Part shown: in pieces, positions 8,810 to 17,775 of the stretch | How the letters are laid out: the number at the start of each line of letters is the position of its first letter | How positions within the stretch are numbered: the first letter of the stretch is position 1 | From: a virus | DNA: 62,746 nt | Virus record (IMG/VR): IMGVR_UViG_3300044971_000798 | Location: 1 to 62,746 of that record | Reading direction: 5' to 3' (one strand) | Notes under the pieces: generated by a model | Seen by the model: only the letters and a program-made list of their open reading frames with translations | Told to the model about the DNA's origin: nothing | Databases searched by the model: none | Made by a program: the position numbers and the translations under genes

Positions 8810-11138
8810 TCTCGAAGAAGCTACGCCCGACATCGAATTTGAGTTTTCGGAAGATACCTTGGAAATCGAGGTTCCCGAAGAAGTCGTGGAAGTCGACATG
8901 TCCTTTGGCGCCAACCTAGCCCTGGCTATGGAAGACCCCATCCTACTGGACATCGGCTCGGCCCGCCAAGACGCCCTTCAAAACATCAAGAACTCCCGCC
9001 AGCAGTGGGAAGAGAAGATCAAGCAGGGCATCAGGTGGCTGGGCCTGAACACCGACGGCGAAGGCAACAGTGACGTCGAGGGCGCCTGCACGGCGGTCCA
9101 CCCCCTGCTGATCGAGAACGTGGTAAAGTTCCAAGCCAAGGCCATCCAAGAACTATGGCCCGCGCGTGGTCCCGTCCGCACCAAAGTCCGGGGCTACGTC
9201 GACACCACCCGTGAGCAGGTAGCTCAGCGCGTTCGCACTTACATGAACTATCAGCTTACCGAACAGGTGCCCGGCTTCTACTCAGACCTTGAACGCAACC
9301 TGTTCCGCGTGGGTTTCATGGGCATCGGCATCCGCAAGGCTGGCTGGAACGGCACCACGACCACGCCCGACCCTACCATCATCTACGCCGAAAACTTCTA
9401 CGTCGATCCGTCCGTCTCTCACCTGAAAGACGCCGAAGAATATATCGAAGTCATGGAATTGTCCACCCGCAAGATGGACAATCTGATCTTGGCCGGAACC
9501 TTCCGCGACATTTCCGAAAATGATTCCGAGGAAGTCCTCGACACCAACGAAATCACGGAAGCCATTGCCAATGCCCAGGGCTTTGACATGTCCCTTGAAC
9601 GTAAGGGCTTTACGGTAGGTGAGTCCCACTGCTACCTCGACTTGAACGGCGACGACCCTCTGCTGCCCGAAGGCGGCATGGCGCCCTACATCGTTCACTT
9701 CAATGTCAAGACTGGCAACGTCTACTCGATCCGCCGCAACTGGCGCGAAGACGACGACGCCATGGTCAAGCGCCAGTGGTACACCATCGACCAATTCATT
9801 CCGGCCTTTGGCATCTATTCGCTGGGCTACGTCCACCTGATCGGTGATCTGGCCGCTGCCTCCAGTGCCGCCCTGCGCGCCCTAGTCGACTCAGGTCAAT
9901 ACGCCAACTGGACGGCGGGCTTCAAATCCCAAGATGCCAAGTTCTCCGACTCCGACTCTCCTCTCGGCTTTGGCGAGTTCCGCGACGTAAACCTCGCGCC
10001 CGAAGAACTCCAAAAAGCCTTCTTGCCGCTTCCCTCCAAAGAACCCAACCAGACGCTCTTCTCGCTTCTGAAATTCATGGTGGAATCGGGTCAGAAGTTC
10101 GCTGACTCCGCCGATGAGGTCGTGGCCAACAGCACAAACTACGGCCCGGCTGCAACTACCCTAGCTTTGCTTGAAGCTTCTCAGCGGTTCTATTCCTCCA
10201 TCCACAAGCGCCTTCACCAGTCGCAGGGCGAATTCCTCAAGCTGATTGGGGAACTAAACTACGAGAACCTGCCGGACACCGTCAACTTTGTGGTGGGCGC
10301 CGAAAACCAATACGTTCAGCGCACCGACTTTGATCCGCAGATTGTTGACGTTATTCCCGCGTCGGACCCTAACGCCCTGACCGAATCACAACGTGTGGCC
10401 AAGGCGCAGATCGAATTGAACGTGGCCCAGCAGTTCCCCCAATTCCACGACATGCGCGAAGCTTTACGCCGTTACTACGTGGCGCTAGGCACCGAGTCCG
10501 TCGACAAGCTACTGACCAACCCGGAAGCCGAAGCTAAGAGCGCCGACCCCCTGACCGAAATCCAATTGGCTATGTCGGGCAAACCCATCAAGGCCCAGCT
10601 AGGTCAGAACCACGCGGCCCACATCGCCGTTAAGACCGCCTTCCTGCAAGCCCCGCAAATGCAGGGCGCCAACGACCCAACCATTGCTTTGGGCCAACAG
10701 GTGCTGTCAGCTAACATTGCCGAACACAAGGTCCTGATGTTCGTGGCCCAGGCTATGCAGTTGGCCCAGCAGATGGGTATGCCCATCCAAGACGAAAACG
10801 TCCAAGCCCAAATTGCTACCCAGCTTGTGCAAATCTCGGCGGCCAGCAATCCGCAGCAGCAGCAGGCCAGCATCGAACAACAGACGCTCCAGCTACAGGC
10901 GCAAGAGCTTCAGATGGCGGGCGAACGTATCCAATCCCAAGATACCCGCGAGGCAGCCAAGATTGCCCTTAAGCAACGCGAGCTTGACCTAAAAGAAACG
11001 TCTATGCTGCTCGACGCCCAAGAGAAGCAGAAAAGGAATCAAATCACAGCTTCTGGTAAAATACTTGACAACTCAGCTAAACTAGCGGATATTCAAGCCA
11101 AACAGCTTGCCGAAAGGGCAAATAATCCTATTCAATGA
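8799..11138 (+). CDS. Portal protein (779 aa)
   Basis: An acidic N-terminus (residues 1-45) leads into a portal core with 'WEEKIKQGIRWLGL', 'VEGACTAVHPLLIENVVKFQAKAI'-like and 'YADSADEVV'-type helices. The C-terminal 150 residues are a Gln/Ala-rich helical barrel (many QQ and AQ pairs), which is typical of long podovirus portals such as those of P22 type. The portal forms the dodecameric DNA gate bound by TerL. Position directly after terL and before the scaffold supports the call. Its stop shares ATGA with the next gene. Confidence 0.88.
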   Translation: MSDNLEEATPDIEFEFSEDTLEIEVPEEVVEVDMSFGANLALAMEDPILLDIGSARQDALQNIKNSRQQWEEKIKQGIRWLGLNTDGEGNSDVEGACTAVHPLLIENVVKFQAKAIQELWPARGPVRTKVRGYVDTTREQVAQRVRTYMNYQLTEQVPGFYSDLERNLFRVGFMGIGIRKAGWNGTTTTPDPTIIYAENFYVDPSVSHLKDAEEYIEVMELSTRKMDNLILAGTFRDISENDSEEVLDTNEITEAIANAQGFDMSLERKGFTVGESHCYLDLNGDDPLLPEGGMAPYIVHFNVKTGNVYSIRRNWREDDDAMVKRQWYTIDQFIPAFGIYSLGYVHLIGDLAAASSAALRALVDSGQYANWTAGFKSQDAKFSDSDSPLGFGEFRDVNLAPEELQKAFLPLPSKEPNQTLFSLLKFMVESGQKFADSADEVVANSTNYGPAATTLALLEASQRFYSSIHKRLHQSQGEFLKLIGELNYENLPDTVNFVVGAENQYVQRTDFDPQIVDVIPASDPNALTESQRVAKAQIELNVAQQFPQFHDMREALRRYYVALGTESVDKLLTNPEAEAKSADPLTEIQLAMSGKPIKAQLGQNHAAHIAVKTAFLQAPQMQGANDPTIALGQQVLSANIAEHKVLMFVAQAMQLAQQMGMPIQDENVQAQIATQLVQISAASNPQQQQASIEQQTLQLQAQELQMAGERIQSQDTREAAKIALKQRELDLKETSMLLDAQEKQKRNQITASGKILDNSAKLADIQAKQLAERANNPIQ

Positions 11139-11326
11139 CGTTACTATCAGATTACGTAGCAGAAGTACAGAAGCGAATAGAACGCGAAAAAGAGTCACTA
11201 GCTAGGGGGTCTGCGACCTCCTACGACGAATACGCTCGTAAGTGCGGCGTTATCAGCGGCATGGGTCTTGCCCTGGAAATCCTAAAAGACCTTTTTCAAT
11301 CAACACCTTCAGAGGAAAGGGACTGA
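11135..11326 (+). CDS. Small helical protein between portal and GroES-like gene (63 aa)
   Basis: A short charged helix (YVAEVQKRIEREKESLARG) is followed by 'SYDEYARKCGVISGMGLAL', a pattern found in tiny proteins coded between portal and scaffold genes in several phages. It is coupled on both sides (ATGA with the portal, TGATG with the next gene). Function unknown; portal or packaging accessory is only suggested by position. Confidence 0.65.
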   Translation: MTLLSDYVAEVQKRIEREKESLARGSATSYDEYARKCGVISGMGLALEILKDLFQSTPSEERD

Positions 11327-11742
11327 TGATTACTGCCCGCTCGGCTCTTGACGGGGCCATTACCAACGACCAGTGGGTCACACAGGACGAAATTCCTGAT
11401 CCGACTCCACTGCCTAGGATTCCTGGCGTAGGGATTCTTGTCCGGCCTGTGCCTATCCGGCGCAAGACTGCGGGCGGGGTCCTACTTCCTGACACGTTTC
11501 GTGAGGATCGGGAATACCTGAACACTGTGGGTCGCGTCCTTTCATTGGGCGAACTCGCATTCGTGGACGAAGATATATACCGGAAAGGCCCATGGGTCAA
11601 GCCCGGTGATTATATCGTTTACGCAAAATTCGCAGGCCAGAAGATTTGGTGGAAGGGCGTGAAGCTCCTCTTGGTCAAGGCTTCTAGCATCGAGTTGGTC
11701 GTAGACAAACCCGAATACCTAGACGCAAACTTCAAGGAATAA
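11326..11742 (+). CDS. GroES-like co-chaperonin
   Basis: The 138-residue protein has the Cpn10 beta-barrel pattern: 'GVGILVRPVPIR' as first strand, a mobile loop 'KTAGGVLLPD', then 'GRVLSLG' and 'VKPGDYIVYAKFAGQKI', and a final 'LLVKASSIELVV'. In cellular GroES the mobile loop binds GroEL and GGI(L)LP is its key sequence. Phage GroES homologues such as T4 gp31 help fold the capsid protein, and its place just before scaffold and capsid genes fits. I chose the ATG at 11326 (TGATG overlap, GGAAAGGG upstream) over an upstream frame extension. The N-terminal 30 residues are an unusual extension. Confidence 0.8.
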   Translation: MITARSALDGAITNDQWVTQDEIPDPTPLPRIPGVGILVRPVPIRRKTAGGVLLPDTFREDREYLNTVGRVLSLGELAFVDEDIYRKGPWVKPGDYIVYAKFAGQKIWWKGVKLLLVKASSIELVVDKPEYLDANFKE

Positions 11743-11745
11743 ATC

Positions 11746-12747
11746 ATGTCCGAATCCGGCTATCGAGAAATCGACCTCGACAATCCAGGCAAAGCGCCAA
11801 ACGCTTCAGAAGAATCCGACATTGAAATCGTGGAAGAATCTTCTGTTGCGCCACCTCCAGAAGCTGATCCGGTGCCCGAACCGGAACCCGCAGCCGCTTC
11901 CAAGTCCTCCGAAGATTCTGACGATGACGACAGTTCGACATCCGACGACTCCCCTTCTGATCGAAAGCGCCTAACCCGTAGCCAGCGCCTCAAGAACCAA
12001 CGGGACCTTTATGCCAGACAACTAACTGAAGCGCAAGCCCGCCTAGCTCAATTAGAAACCCGCGCCCAACGGGCTGAAGCTGAAGCTAGTGAGGGCGCCG
12101 CCATTGGCTACGACCTCTACATTAAGCAACTCGACACCTCGATGCAAGCCTTGCGCCGGGATTTCGACTCAGCTTACGACGCTGGCGACCGCGACAAAAT
12201 CTTTGAAATCCAACAGCAAATCGCCACCATCACGGCAACCAAAGCTCAGGCTGAAAAGGATAGGCGGTCGATCCCTACGCGGCAGGCACCTACTGGACAG
12301 GAAGCCCCGCAGCCGACCCAGCAGACACCGCCTGCACCAGCTAGACGTACCCCCAGCCCGGCTGCTATCGAGTGGTATGACCGCAACAAGGACTGGTTCA
12401 ACAAGGATGCGGTGATGACGGCCAGTGCCCGAGTCATTGACCAGCAAATGGTTCGCGACGGTTTCGCGCCCACCGACCCCGACTACTTCGAGGAACTGGA
12501 CAAGCGGCTTCAGAGGGAGTTCCCCCAGAAATTGGGGCGCCCCGTCGGTCGTCCGCCTGCCAACAACCCCACCATCCAGAACAGGTCTGCCCCCGCCCCA
12601 GCCCCCGGCAAAGTTCGCGTAACCATTACGCAGGCCGACCGGGAAATGGCCAACCACCTCGGCATTAGCGTGGAACAGTACGCCCGCGAGAAAGCCAAGA
12701 CGGAACGTGCCATGCAGACCACCAGCCAGTACACGGAGATTCTGTAA
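11746..12747 (+). CDS. Capsid scaffolding protein
   Basis: The 333-residue protein has a very acidic, Pro/Ser-rich N-terminal 75 residues, a long charged coiled coil (about 85-180), a Pro/Gln-rich linker, and a basic C-terminal region with '[18 protein letters not shown]'. The last motif is typical of phage scaffold proteins found between portal and capsid genes. Scaffold directs prohead assembly and then leaves. The stop overlaps the start of the next gene (TAATGA). Confidence 0.75.
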   Translation: MSESGYREIDLDNPGKAPNASEESDIEIVEESSVAPPPEADPVPEPEPAAASKSSEDSDDDDSSTSDDSPSDRKRLTRSQRLKNQRDLYARQLTEAQARLAQLETRAQRAEAEASEGAAIGYDLYIKQLDTSMQALRRDFDSAYDAGDRDKIFEIQQQIATITATKAQAEKDRRSIPTRQAPTGQEAPQPTQQTPPAPARRTPSPAAIEWYDRNKDWFNKDAVMTASARVIDQQMVRDGFAPTDPDYFEELDKRLQREFPQKLGRPVGRPPANNPTIQNRSAPAPAPGKVRVTITQADREMANHLGISVEQYAREKAKTERAMQTTSQYTEIL

Positions 12748-13238
12748 TGAAAACCAAACTGATTGCTACCCCTAGCAACGCCATCGACGAAGCACTTGAA
12801 AATTCTCTGGAAACAGAGTATAATCCTCCTAATGCGCTAGAAATCCCCCCAATGCCTGACAGTGACGCATTCATCTATAGGTGGATTCGTTTCCGGGTAG
12901 GGGACCAAGATGATTTCAACAACATCTCTCAGCGTATGCGAGAAGGGTGGGCATTCGTTCCAATCGGGGAAGTTCCCGACGGTTACGTTTTCCCTGGACT
13001 CGAAAGTAAGATTTCTGCTTTGGCAGGCGCGGCTATTAACGGCGACCTAGTCTTCGCTAAGCTGCCTCGACGGAAAGCGGAAGCCATCCAGAAATGGTCT
13101 GAAGATCGGGCCATTCAAGCAGAGCAGGCTTTCGATCTGAAGACAATCAGCTACGACGACAATATGGGCCGGGCACAACGCTTTGCCAATGAAGGTTCAA
13201 AACGCTTTTCCAGAGGGCGACGTCCCTCGTTTGGATAA
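12747..13238 (+). CDS. Conserved head-module protein (163 aa), unknown
   Basis: The protein has '[20 protein letters not shown]', 'GWAFV' and '[21 protein letters not shown]', ending in a Ser/Arg-rich basic tail. This pattern recurs in phage proteins coded between scaffold and capsid genes. No catalytic motif is visible. It is translationally coupled to the scaffold gene. A head-assembly or capsid-decoration role is inferred from position. Confidence 0.6.
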   Translation: MKTKLIATPSNAIDEALENSLETEYNPPNALEIPPMPDSDAFIYRWIRFRVGDQDDFNNISQRMREGWAFVPIGEVPDGYVFPGLESKISALAGAAINGDLVFAKLPRRKAEAIQKWSEDRAIQAEQAFDLKTISYDDNMGRAQRFANEGSKRFSRGRRPSFG

Positions 13239-13259
13239 CACACAGAAGGAGGATAAAAG

Positions 13260-13850
13260 GTGCCCCAATCTTTCGCACCCTTCGGTCTTCGCGCTGTGGC
13301 TGCCCTCGGCACCCATGGTAACGAACTCCGCGCTTATCCGCTTCCCAACGGCGCTAACTGCCCGGACCTCGGTAAGGGTTCTCCGGTCAAGCTGTCGGGT
13401 GGCGTAATTGTTTCGGCTGGTACTGGTGGTGGCCCCCTGTTGGGTGTTGCTGCTGGTTTCGCGTGGATCGATCCGACCACGAAGCAGCCTCAACTCAAGA
13501 ACTCAATCCCCGCAGATACGTCTTCGGCTGGCCTGTACAACGGTTCCGACCGTCCGACGGCCTATGTCGTTGACAATCCCAACGCGCTCTTCATTGTGCA
13601 GGCTGACGCTTCCGTTACGGCGGGCGACCTCGGCTTGAACTTTGACGTGACCGCGTCTGGCGGCGATGTCAGTTCGGTGTACGGCACATCCCAGTATACG
13701 CTGGATGCGTCCACCCGTACCTCCGCTATTGGCACTGCGCTGAAGCTTGTGGGTTTGGCCAACATTCCCGACAACAACTGGGGCGATCCGTTCCCGATTG
13801 TGGTCGTGAAGCTGAACGGTCCGATCCTCCAGCAAGTTTCTGCGGCATAA
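13260..13850 (+). CDS. Probable capsid decoration or minor head protein (196 aa)
   Basis: A GTG start is supported by a very strong ribosome site (AAGGAGG, 7 bases upstream), which suggests high expression. The protein opens FAPFGLRAVAALG and is rich in Gly, Ala, Thr and Val, with short beta strands and no charge clusters, as in virion surface proteins. It sits directly upstream of the major capsid gene with 16 bases between. Decoration or head protein is inferred from context. Confidence 0.6.
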   Translation: MPQSFAPFGLRAVAALGTHGNELRAYPLPNGANCPDLGKGSPVKLSGGVIVSAGTGGGPLLGVAAGFAWIDPTTKQPQLKNSIPADTSSAGLYNGSDRPTAYVVDNPNALFIVQADASVTAGDLGLNFDVTASGGDVSSVYGTSQYTLDASTRTSAIGTALKLVGLANIPDNNWGDPFPIVVVKLNGPILQQVSAA

Positions 13851-13866
13851 TAGGGGGGACTAGACA

Positions 13867-14781
13867 ATGACTATTTTGACTCGCGCACAATTTGCGAAGC
13901 AGCTTGTTCCCGGCCTTAACGCCATCTTCGGCACTGCCTATAAGAGCATCGACAACGAACACACTCCGCTGTTCGACATCGAGAAGTCTGATCGGTCGTT
14001 CGAAGAAGAAGTGTTGATGACGGGCTTTGGTACGGCCCCGGTCAAGGACGAAGGCGATCAGGTGTTCTTCGACACCGCCTCCGAAGCTTGGACGAGCCGC
14101 TTTACCCACGAAACCGTTGCCATGGCTTTCGCCATCACCGAAGAAGCTATCGAGGACAACCTCTATGGCACGACGGGCAAGATGAAGGCGAATGCGATGG
14201 GCCGCGCGATGGCGAATGCCAAGCAGGTGAAGGCTGCTAACGTCTTCAACAACGGCTTCTCCACTAGCTCCCTCTACGCTGGTGGCGATGGTAAGCCTCT
14301 CTTCGCTACCGACCACCCCACGCTGGCGGCTGGTACGCAGTCCAACAAGGTTAGCTCGGACCTGTCCGAAACTGCCCTTGAGTCGGCCCTGATCAACATC
14401 TCGTTGACCAAGGATGACCGTGGCCTGCTGATCGGCGCCCGCGCCGTGAGCCTGCACATTCCTCCGCAGCTTCAGTTCGTTGCCCACCGTATTCTCTTCT
14501 CTGACCTGCGCGTCGGTACGGCTGACAACGACACGAACGCCATGAAGGACATGGGCCTGTTCTCGAAGGGCTACACCGTCAACCACCGCTTCACGGACAC
14601 GAACGGCTGGTTCATTCGCACTGACGTGCCGAATGGTACCAAGATGTTCATCCGTGCGCCGCTGGCCACCAAGGACGACGTGGACTTCCTGACGGGCAAC
14701 ATGCGCTACAAGGCCCGCGAGCGTTACAGCTTCGGCTGGTCTGACTGGCGTCAGTGGTACGGCTCCTCTGGTTCAACCTAA
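13867..14781 (+). CDS. Major capsid protein
   Basis: The 304-residue protein is of the Mu gpT/HK97-fold capsid type. It begins TILTRAQFAKQLVPGLNAIFG and contains 'FGTAPVKDEGD', 'AFAITEEAIEDNLYG', 'FATDHPTLAAGTQSN' and a C-terminal 'RYKARERYSFGWSDWR' block, which is the pattern of this family. A TTCG hairpin follows the stop codon, separating this highly expressed gene from the next. Confidence 0.88.
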   Translation: MTILTRAQFAKQLVPGLNAIFGTAYKSIDNEHTPLFDIEKSDRSFEEEVLMTGFGTAPVKDEGDQVFFDTASEAWTSRFTHETVAMAFAITEEAIEDNLYGTTGKMKANAMGRAMANAKQVKAANVFNNGFSTSSLYAGGDGKPLFATDHPTLAAGTQSNKVSSDLSETALESALINISLTKDDRGLLIGARAVSLHIPPQLQFVAHRILFSDLRVGTADNDTNAMKDMGLFSKGYTVNHRFTDTNGWFIRTDVPNGTKMFIRAPLATKDDVDFLTGNMRYKARERYSFGWSDWRQWYGSSGST

Positions 14782-14787
14782 TGGTTT

Positions 14788-14803
14788 GGGGGCTTCGGCC
14801 CCC
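14788..14803 (+). terminator. Hairpin after the capsid gene
   Basis: GGGGGC-TTCG-GCCCCC is a six-base-pair perfect stem with a very stable TTCG loop, seven bases after the capsid stop codon. The downstream ATTCCCTC has no clean T run, so it may stabilise the 3' end of capsid mRNA or end transcription only partly. Confidence 0.6.
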
Positions 14804-14829
14804 ATTCCCTCATCCTTAAGGAGAATCAG

Positions 14830-15273
14830 ATGACTACTTTTAGCTACCCTGTCAACATCGCCAATCACGAACCCGCTTCCGGTTCCGTTGTCGATTTGAC
14901 GCAAGCCCGCGTTCCTGGCCGTTACTCCGTAGTAGTAAACACTGCCAAGTCAGGCACGGCGGTTGGTGCGACCACCATCCCGTTGTTCGTGGCTCCGGCT
15001 GGCTCTAACTTCTACGAATGTGTTCTTGACATTACGACCGCCTACGATAACCTTGACACCAAGATTACCGTCGGCACCTCGGCCAACCCTGCTACCCTGT
15101 TCGCAGCTACGTCCGTGAACACCGCAGGTCGCCGCGATTACGCTGGCACTGCCGCCCAAGTTTCCACCAACAGCATTGCGCTGGCGGCGGATACCACGGT
15201 CCAGGCCATCGTGTCTATTGCTACTTCGACTGTGGCGGCGGGTTCCGTCATTGTCCACGTTGTGATCGGCTAA
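14830..15273 (+). CDS. Small virion protein (147 aa), possible head fibre or decoration
   Basis: The protein is Thr/Ala/Val-rich beta sequence with almost no charged residues: 'RYSVVVNTAKSGTAVGATTIPLFVAP' type strands and a C-terminal 'VAAGSVIVHVVIG'. AAGGAG lies six bases before the ATG. It stands alone between two hairpins (14788-14803 and 15281-15310), like the capsid gene, which suggests high separate expression of a structural protein. The exact role is not recognisable. Confidence 0.6.
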   Translation: MTTFSYPVNIANHEPASGSVVDLTQARVPGRYSVVVNTAKSGTAVGATTIPLFVAPAGSNFYECVLDITTAYDNLDTKITVGTSANPATLFAATSVNTAGRRDYAGTAAQVSTNSIALAADTTVQAIVSIATSTVAAGSVIVHVVIG

Positions 15274-15280
15274 CAAGTTC

Positions 15281-15310
15281 GGCAGGCTCCTCCTTTTGGC
15301 GGGGTCTGCC
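15281..15310 (+). terminator. Hairpin downstream of the 14830 gene
   Basis: GGCAGGCTCC pairs with GGGGTCTGCC (one G-T pair) across a 10-base loop containing TTTT, eight bases after the stop codon. TTACTTGCTTT follows. It is probably an intrinsic terminator or 3' stabiliser. Confidence 0.5.
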
Positions 15311-15332
15311 TTACTTGCTTTAGGAGCTTTCC

Positions 15333-15647
15333 ATGCCCGGCATTAAAACTATCCGCGTCGTCCCCTTCCAAGTCAGCACATCTGCGACTACGACGAGCGA
15401 CCCTATCGACCTTGACTACCGCTTTGACGGTTCGCCCGCCCGGTGCTTCTGGGTCCAGAAGAGCGCCGCCGCAGGCCCCTCCATTTTCTTGGAAGCCGCA
15501 CCCTTCGAAACTGGCCCGTGGATTCCGTTTGCTGAAGTCACTGCCGCAGTTACCACGACCCTTGTGCAAGTGATCTTCGACGTTCCCTACGTCCGCAGTT
15601 CCTATGCTGGTGGCGGTCCGCTCGTAACTATTTACGGAGTCGTCTGA
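15333..15647 (+). CDS. Small virion-type protein (104 aa), unknown
   Basis: The protein starts MPGIKTIRVVPFQVSTSA and is beta-rich, with 'DLDYRFDGSPARCFWVQKSAAAGP' and 'VPYVRSSYAGGGPLVTIYGVV' segments. TTTAGGAG precedes the ATG. It lies between the capsid block and the adaptor proteins. A head-completion or decoration role is possible; nothing specific can be seen. Confidence 0.55.
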   Translation: MPGIKTIRVVPFQVSTSATTTSDPIDLDYRFDGSPARCFWVQKSAAAGPSIFLEAAPFETGPWIPFAEVTAAVTTTLVQVIFDVPYVRSSYAGGGPLVTIYGVV

Positions 15648-15659
15648 GGAGTCGCGCCA

Positions 15660-16325
15660 ATGGCAACCAGCGGCGTAGCCTCCTTCGACCCCACCTTTGA
15701 CGAGATACTTCAGGATGCTGCTGCCATGGTAGGCGGCGGTCCCCTTCTTGCTGACGAACTGATTAGCGCCCGGCGCGGCCTCGATTACATGTTGACGGCC
15801 ATCCAAAACCAGAACGTCCTTCTCCACAAAATCGAAACCACGACCGTGCCTGTCACAACTTCCGAGGGCACTGTAACTTTTGGTCCTAGCATTTCCGACG
15901 TGCTTTCTGCCAGCACCCGTACCAGCACCACTGACATTCTGATGGACCGCGACGGCTACGAACGCTGGGCGGAAATCCCCACCAAATCCCAGACCGGGCG
16001 CCCCACTCGTTACTGGTGGGATCGGCGCCGCACTTCCAACATCCTGAACTTGTGGCCGTTGCCCGACCAATCCTACACCATCGTACTGACAATCCAAAAG
16101 AATACCGAAGACACACTGCGCGCCTTCGATAACATTGACGTGCCCCGGCGCTTCCTTCCCGCCGTCACCTATGGCCTTGCCTACTGGATCGGCTTGCGGC
16201 GCGGCACCCGCGTGGACCAGAACCGCCTTGTCCTTTTGAAGGCCGAGTACGAAGCCCAACTGAAAGAAGCAATGCGTGAAGACCGCGAGCGCGGCCCCTT
16301 CTTGGTTAGGATCGGGAGGCGGTAA
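15660..16325 (+). CDS. Head-tail connector / packaged-DNA stabilisation protein (221 aa)
   Basis: The N-terminus (TFDEILQDAAAMVGG) is helical and is followed by 'LISARRGLDYMLTAIQNQNVLLHKIE', then a beta segment ending 'YWWDRRRTSNILNLWPLP', and a helical C-terminus with 'RRFLPAVTYGLAYWIGLRRG'. These elements, including the WP-containing strand, are shared by P22 gp4-type and other podovirus adaptor proteins. It closes the portal after packaging. GAGGAG precedes the ATG, and the stop overlaps the start of the next adaptor (TAATG). Confidence 0.65.
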   Translation: MATSGVASFDPTFDEILQDAAAMVGGGPLLADELISARRGLDYMLTAIQNQNVLLHKIETTTVPVTTSEGTVTFGPSISDVLSASTRTSTTDILMDRDGYERWAEIPTKSQTGRPTRYWWDRRRTSNILNLWPLPDQSYTIVLTIQKNTEDTLRAFDNIDVPRRFLPAVTYGLAYWIGLRRGTRVDQNRLVLLKAEYEAQLKEAMREDRERGPFLVRIGRR

Positions 16326-16978
16326 TGGGCTACACCTACAGCACACTGATAGCCGACATTCAAGCCAACATGGAAGAGGACTCGGCTGAGTTCGTCTCTG
16401 CCCTGCCCGCGATTGTCGAGCGCGCCCAAAGCTACCTCCAACGCCGCCTTGACCCCATCAATACGTTTCGCTTTACCGAAGTATCGGTCAGCGCCTCCAC
16501 TCGTACCCTGTCGCTGCCCGCCGACCTGCTAGTCCTGAAATCAATTCAAGTGTGTGCGACGGGTGGCTGGACTAATCTGCTTGAGCAGAACAACGAATTC
16601 CTCACAGCCTACTGGCCGGACTATACTTCTTGCGCGCCCACCAAATACTATGCGCCCAAGGACAACGCCACCATCTTCTTAGCGCCGACACCCCCGGCCG
16701 ACACCACGGCCCTTATCGAATACATTCCACAGGTTACTATCCTTAGCTCCGCTAACCCAACCAATTACTTCTCGGAGCGGGCGGACTCGGCTTTCTTCGC
16801 AGCCGCGATGATGTACGCCAATGCCTGGACCAAGAACGCAAACGCCGTCCAAATCTGGAAGGGGCTGGCCGACGAAGAACTGGCGGTCCTGAACATCGAA
16901 TACACCCGCGCCCGGCGTTCCGACTCTTCCAATCGCAACCTAGGCTCACCAGAAAACACGCTGGCAGGGCAGCCCTAA
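16325..16978 (+). CDS. Phage adaptor protein (217 aa)
   Basis: The sequence shows the phage adaptor pattern: 'IVERAQSYLQRRLDPINTFRF' helix, 'LSLPADLLVLKSIQV' strand, 'PKYYA'-like 'PTKYYAPKDNATIFLAPTPP', then 'YFSERADSAFFAAAMMYANAW' helix. Such proteins add to the portal-adaptor stack. It is coupled to genes on both sides (TAATG at each end). It is the resident counterpart of the partial adaptor at 1-435. Confidence 0.75.
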   Translation: MGYTYSTLIADIQANMEEDSAEFVSALPAIVERAQSYLQRRLDPINTFRFTEVSVSASTRTLSLPADLLVLKSIQVCATGGWTNLLEQNNEFLTAYWPDYTSCAPTKYYAPKDNATIFLAPTPPADTTALIEYIPQVTILSSANPTNYFSERADSAFFAAAMMYANAWTKNANAVQIWKGLADEELAVLNIEYTRARRSDSSNRNLGSPENTLAGQP

Positions 16979-17196
16979 TGTCAGTCCTAGATATGTGGTC
17001 GGTCTGTGACCGATGCGGATTCGACTACAAACGCCGGGACCTTCGCAAAGAAACCACCAACTTCGTTGTCTGTATGGCTTGCTACGACGGACGCTTCGAC
17101 AGGAAAAGTCACCCGCAGAACTACTCGGCTAAACCCCGGCGCGAACTTAAGCCAGTTCCCGACGCCCGGCCAGACCAAACCAACTATGGTTCCTGA
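16978..17196 (+). CDS. Small zinc-ribbon protein (72 aa), copy 1
   Basis: Two cysteine pairs, CDRCG (residues about 10-13) and CMAC (about 32-35), with a basic 'KRRDLRKE' between them, form a likely zinc ribbon. The family occurs in phage tail modules near adaptors. The next gene is a diverged tandem copy. It is coupled to the adaptor gene (TAATG). A structural or DNA-binding role is possible; function unknown. Confidence 0.7.
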   Translation: MSVLDMWSVCDRCGFDYKRRDLRKETTNFVVCMACYDGRFDRKSHPQNYSAKPRRELKPVPDARPDQTNYGS

Positions 17197-17198
17197 TC

Positions 17199-17510
17199 AT
17201 GCGTATGGATGTATGGTCGCTTTGTGATAGGTGCGGACAAAAGTACTACAGGCGGCAGATGCGCCGCGAGTCCACCAAACTGGTGGTGTGTTCGTCCTGC
17301 TTCGACGGCGCCTACGATCTTAAGCGCCACCCGCAGAACAAGCCGCCCCGGCCCCGTCTAGAATCCAAGAAGGTTCCTGATGGGCGCCCGCTACAAAATC
17401 TAGATGCGTACCTCGCCAAAGAAGATATGGGGTTCTTGCTGACCGAAGACAACAATTACATACTCGTGACGCCCGTTCAATGGAATCCGTCCATGAGTTC
17501 GCCGGAATAA
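17199..17510 (+). CDS. Small zinc-ribbon protein (103 aa), copy 2
   Basis: The first 60 residues align with the preceding gene: MDVWSLCDRCG, 'RRQMRRESTKLVVCSSCFDGAYD' and 'HPQN' and 'VPDGRP' blocks are shared. Two CxxC pairs again suggest zinc binding. A C-terminal extension of about 35 residues ('GFLLTEDNNYILVT') is new. The pair clearly arose by tandem duplication. Start could be at 17199 or at the second ATG (17205). Confidence 0.7.
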   Translation: MRMDVWSLCDRCGQKYYRRQMRRESTKLVVCSSCFDGAYDLKRHPQNKPPRPRLESKKVPDGRPLQNLDAYLAKEDMGFLLTEDNNYILVTPVQWNPSMSSPE

Positions 17511-17514
17511 AGCC

Positions 17515-17775
17515 ATGGAACTTTCTGCTATGTGGAAATTCATTTCAGATGTTCTGTTGCCGTTAGCTCTAGCGTACGCTGCCTATTTGCACAAGGAATT
17601 GAAGACCATGGAACAGCGAATTGAAAAGCTACACGACCAGCACCATCAGCATGTAGCTCAGGTCAACAAGGACTTTGCAACGCGCGAGGTAGTGAGCGAT
17701 CTTGAAAATAAGCTAACAATTGTGTTAAATAGTATCGACGATAAAGTAACACGAATCCTTCAGGAGCGCAAGTAA
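17515..17775 (+). CDS. Small membrane-anchored coiled-coil protein (86 aa)
   Basis: Residues about 7-25 (MWKFISDVLLPLALAYAAYL) form one hydrophobic segment, followed by a charged coiled coil to the end. The layout resembles inner spanin-like or small holin-accessory proteins, but no Rz1 partner was found. It lies in the tail module, far from the endolysin, so a virion or injection role is equally possible. The stop overlaps the start of the next gene (TAATG). Confidence 0.5.
   Translation: MELSAMWKFISDVLLPLALAYAAYLHKELKTMEQRIEKLHDQHHQHVAQVNKDFATREVVSDLENKLTIVLNSIDDKVTRILQERK

Noticed and set aside
17515-17775. Tail-module membrane protein as the main holin
   Set aside because: It has one hydrophobic segment and lies far from the endolysin, while a 3TM holin adjoins the endolysin gene.
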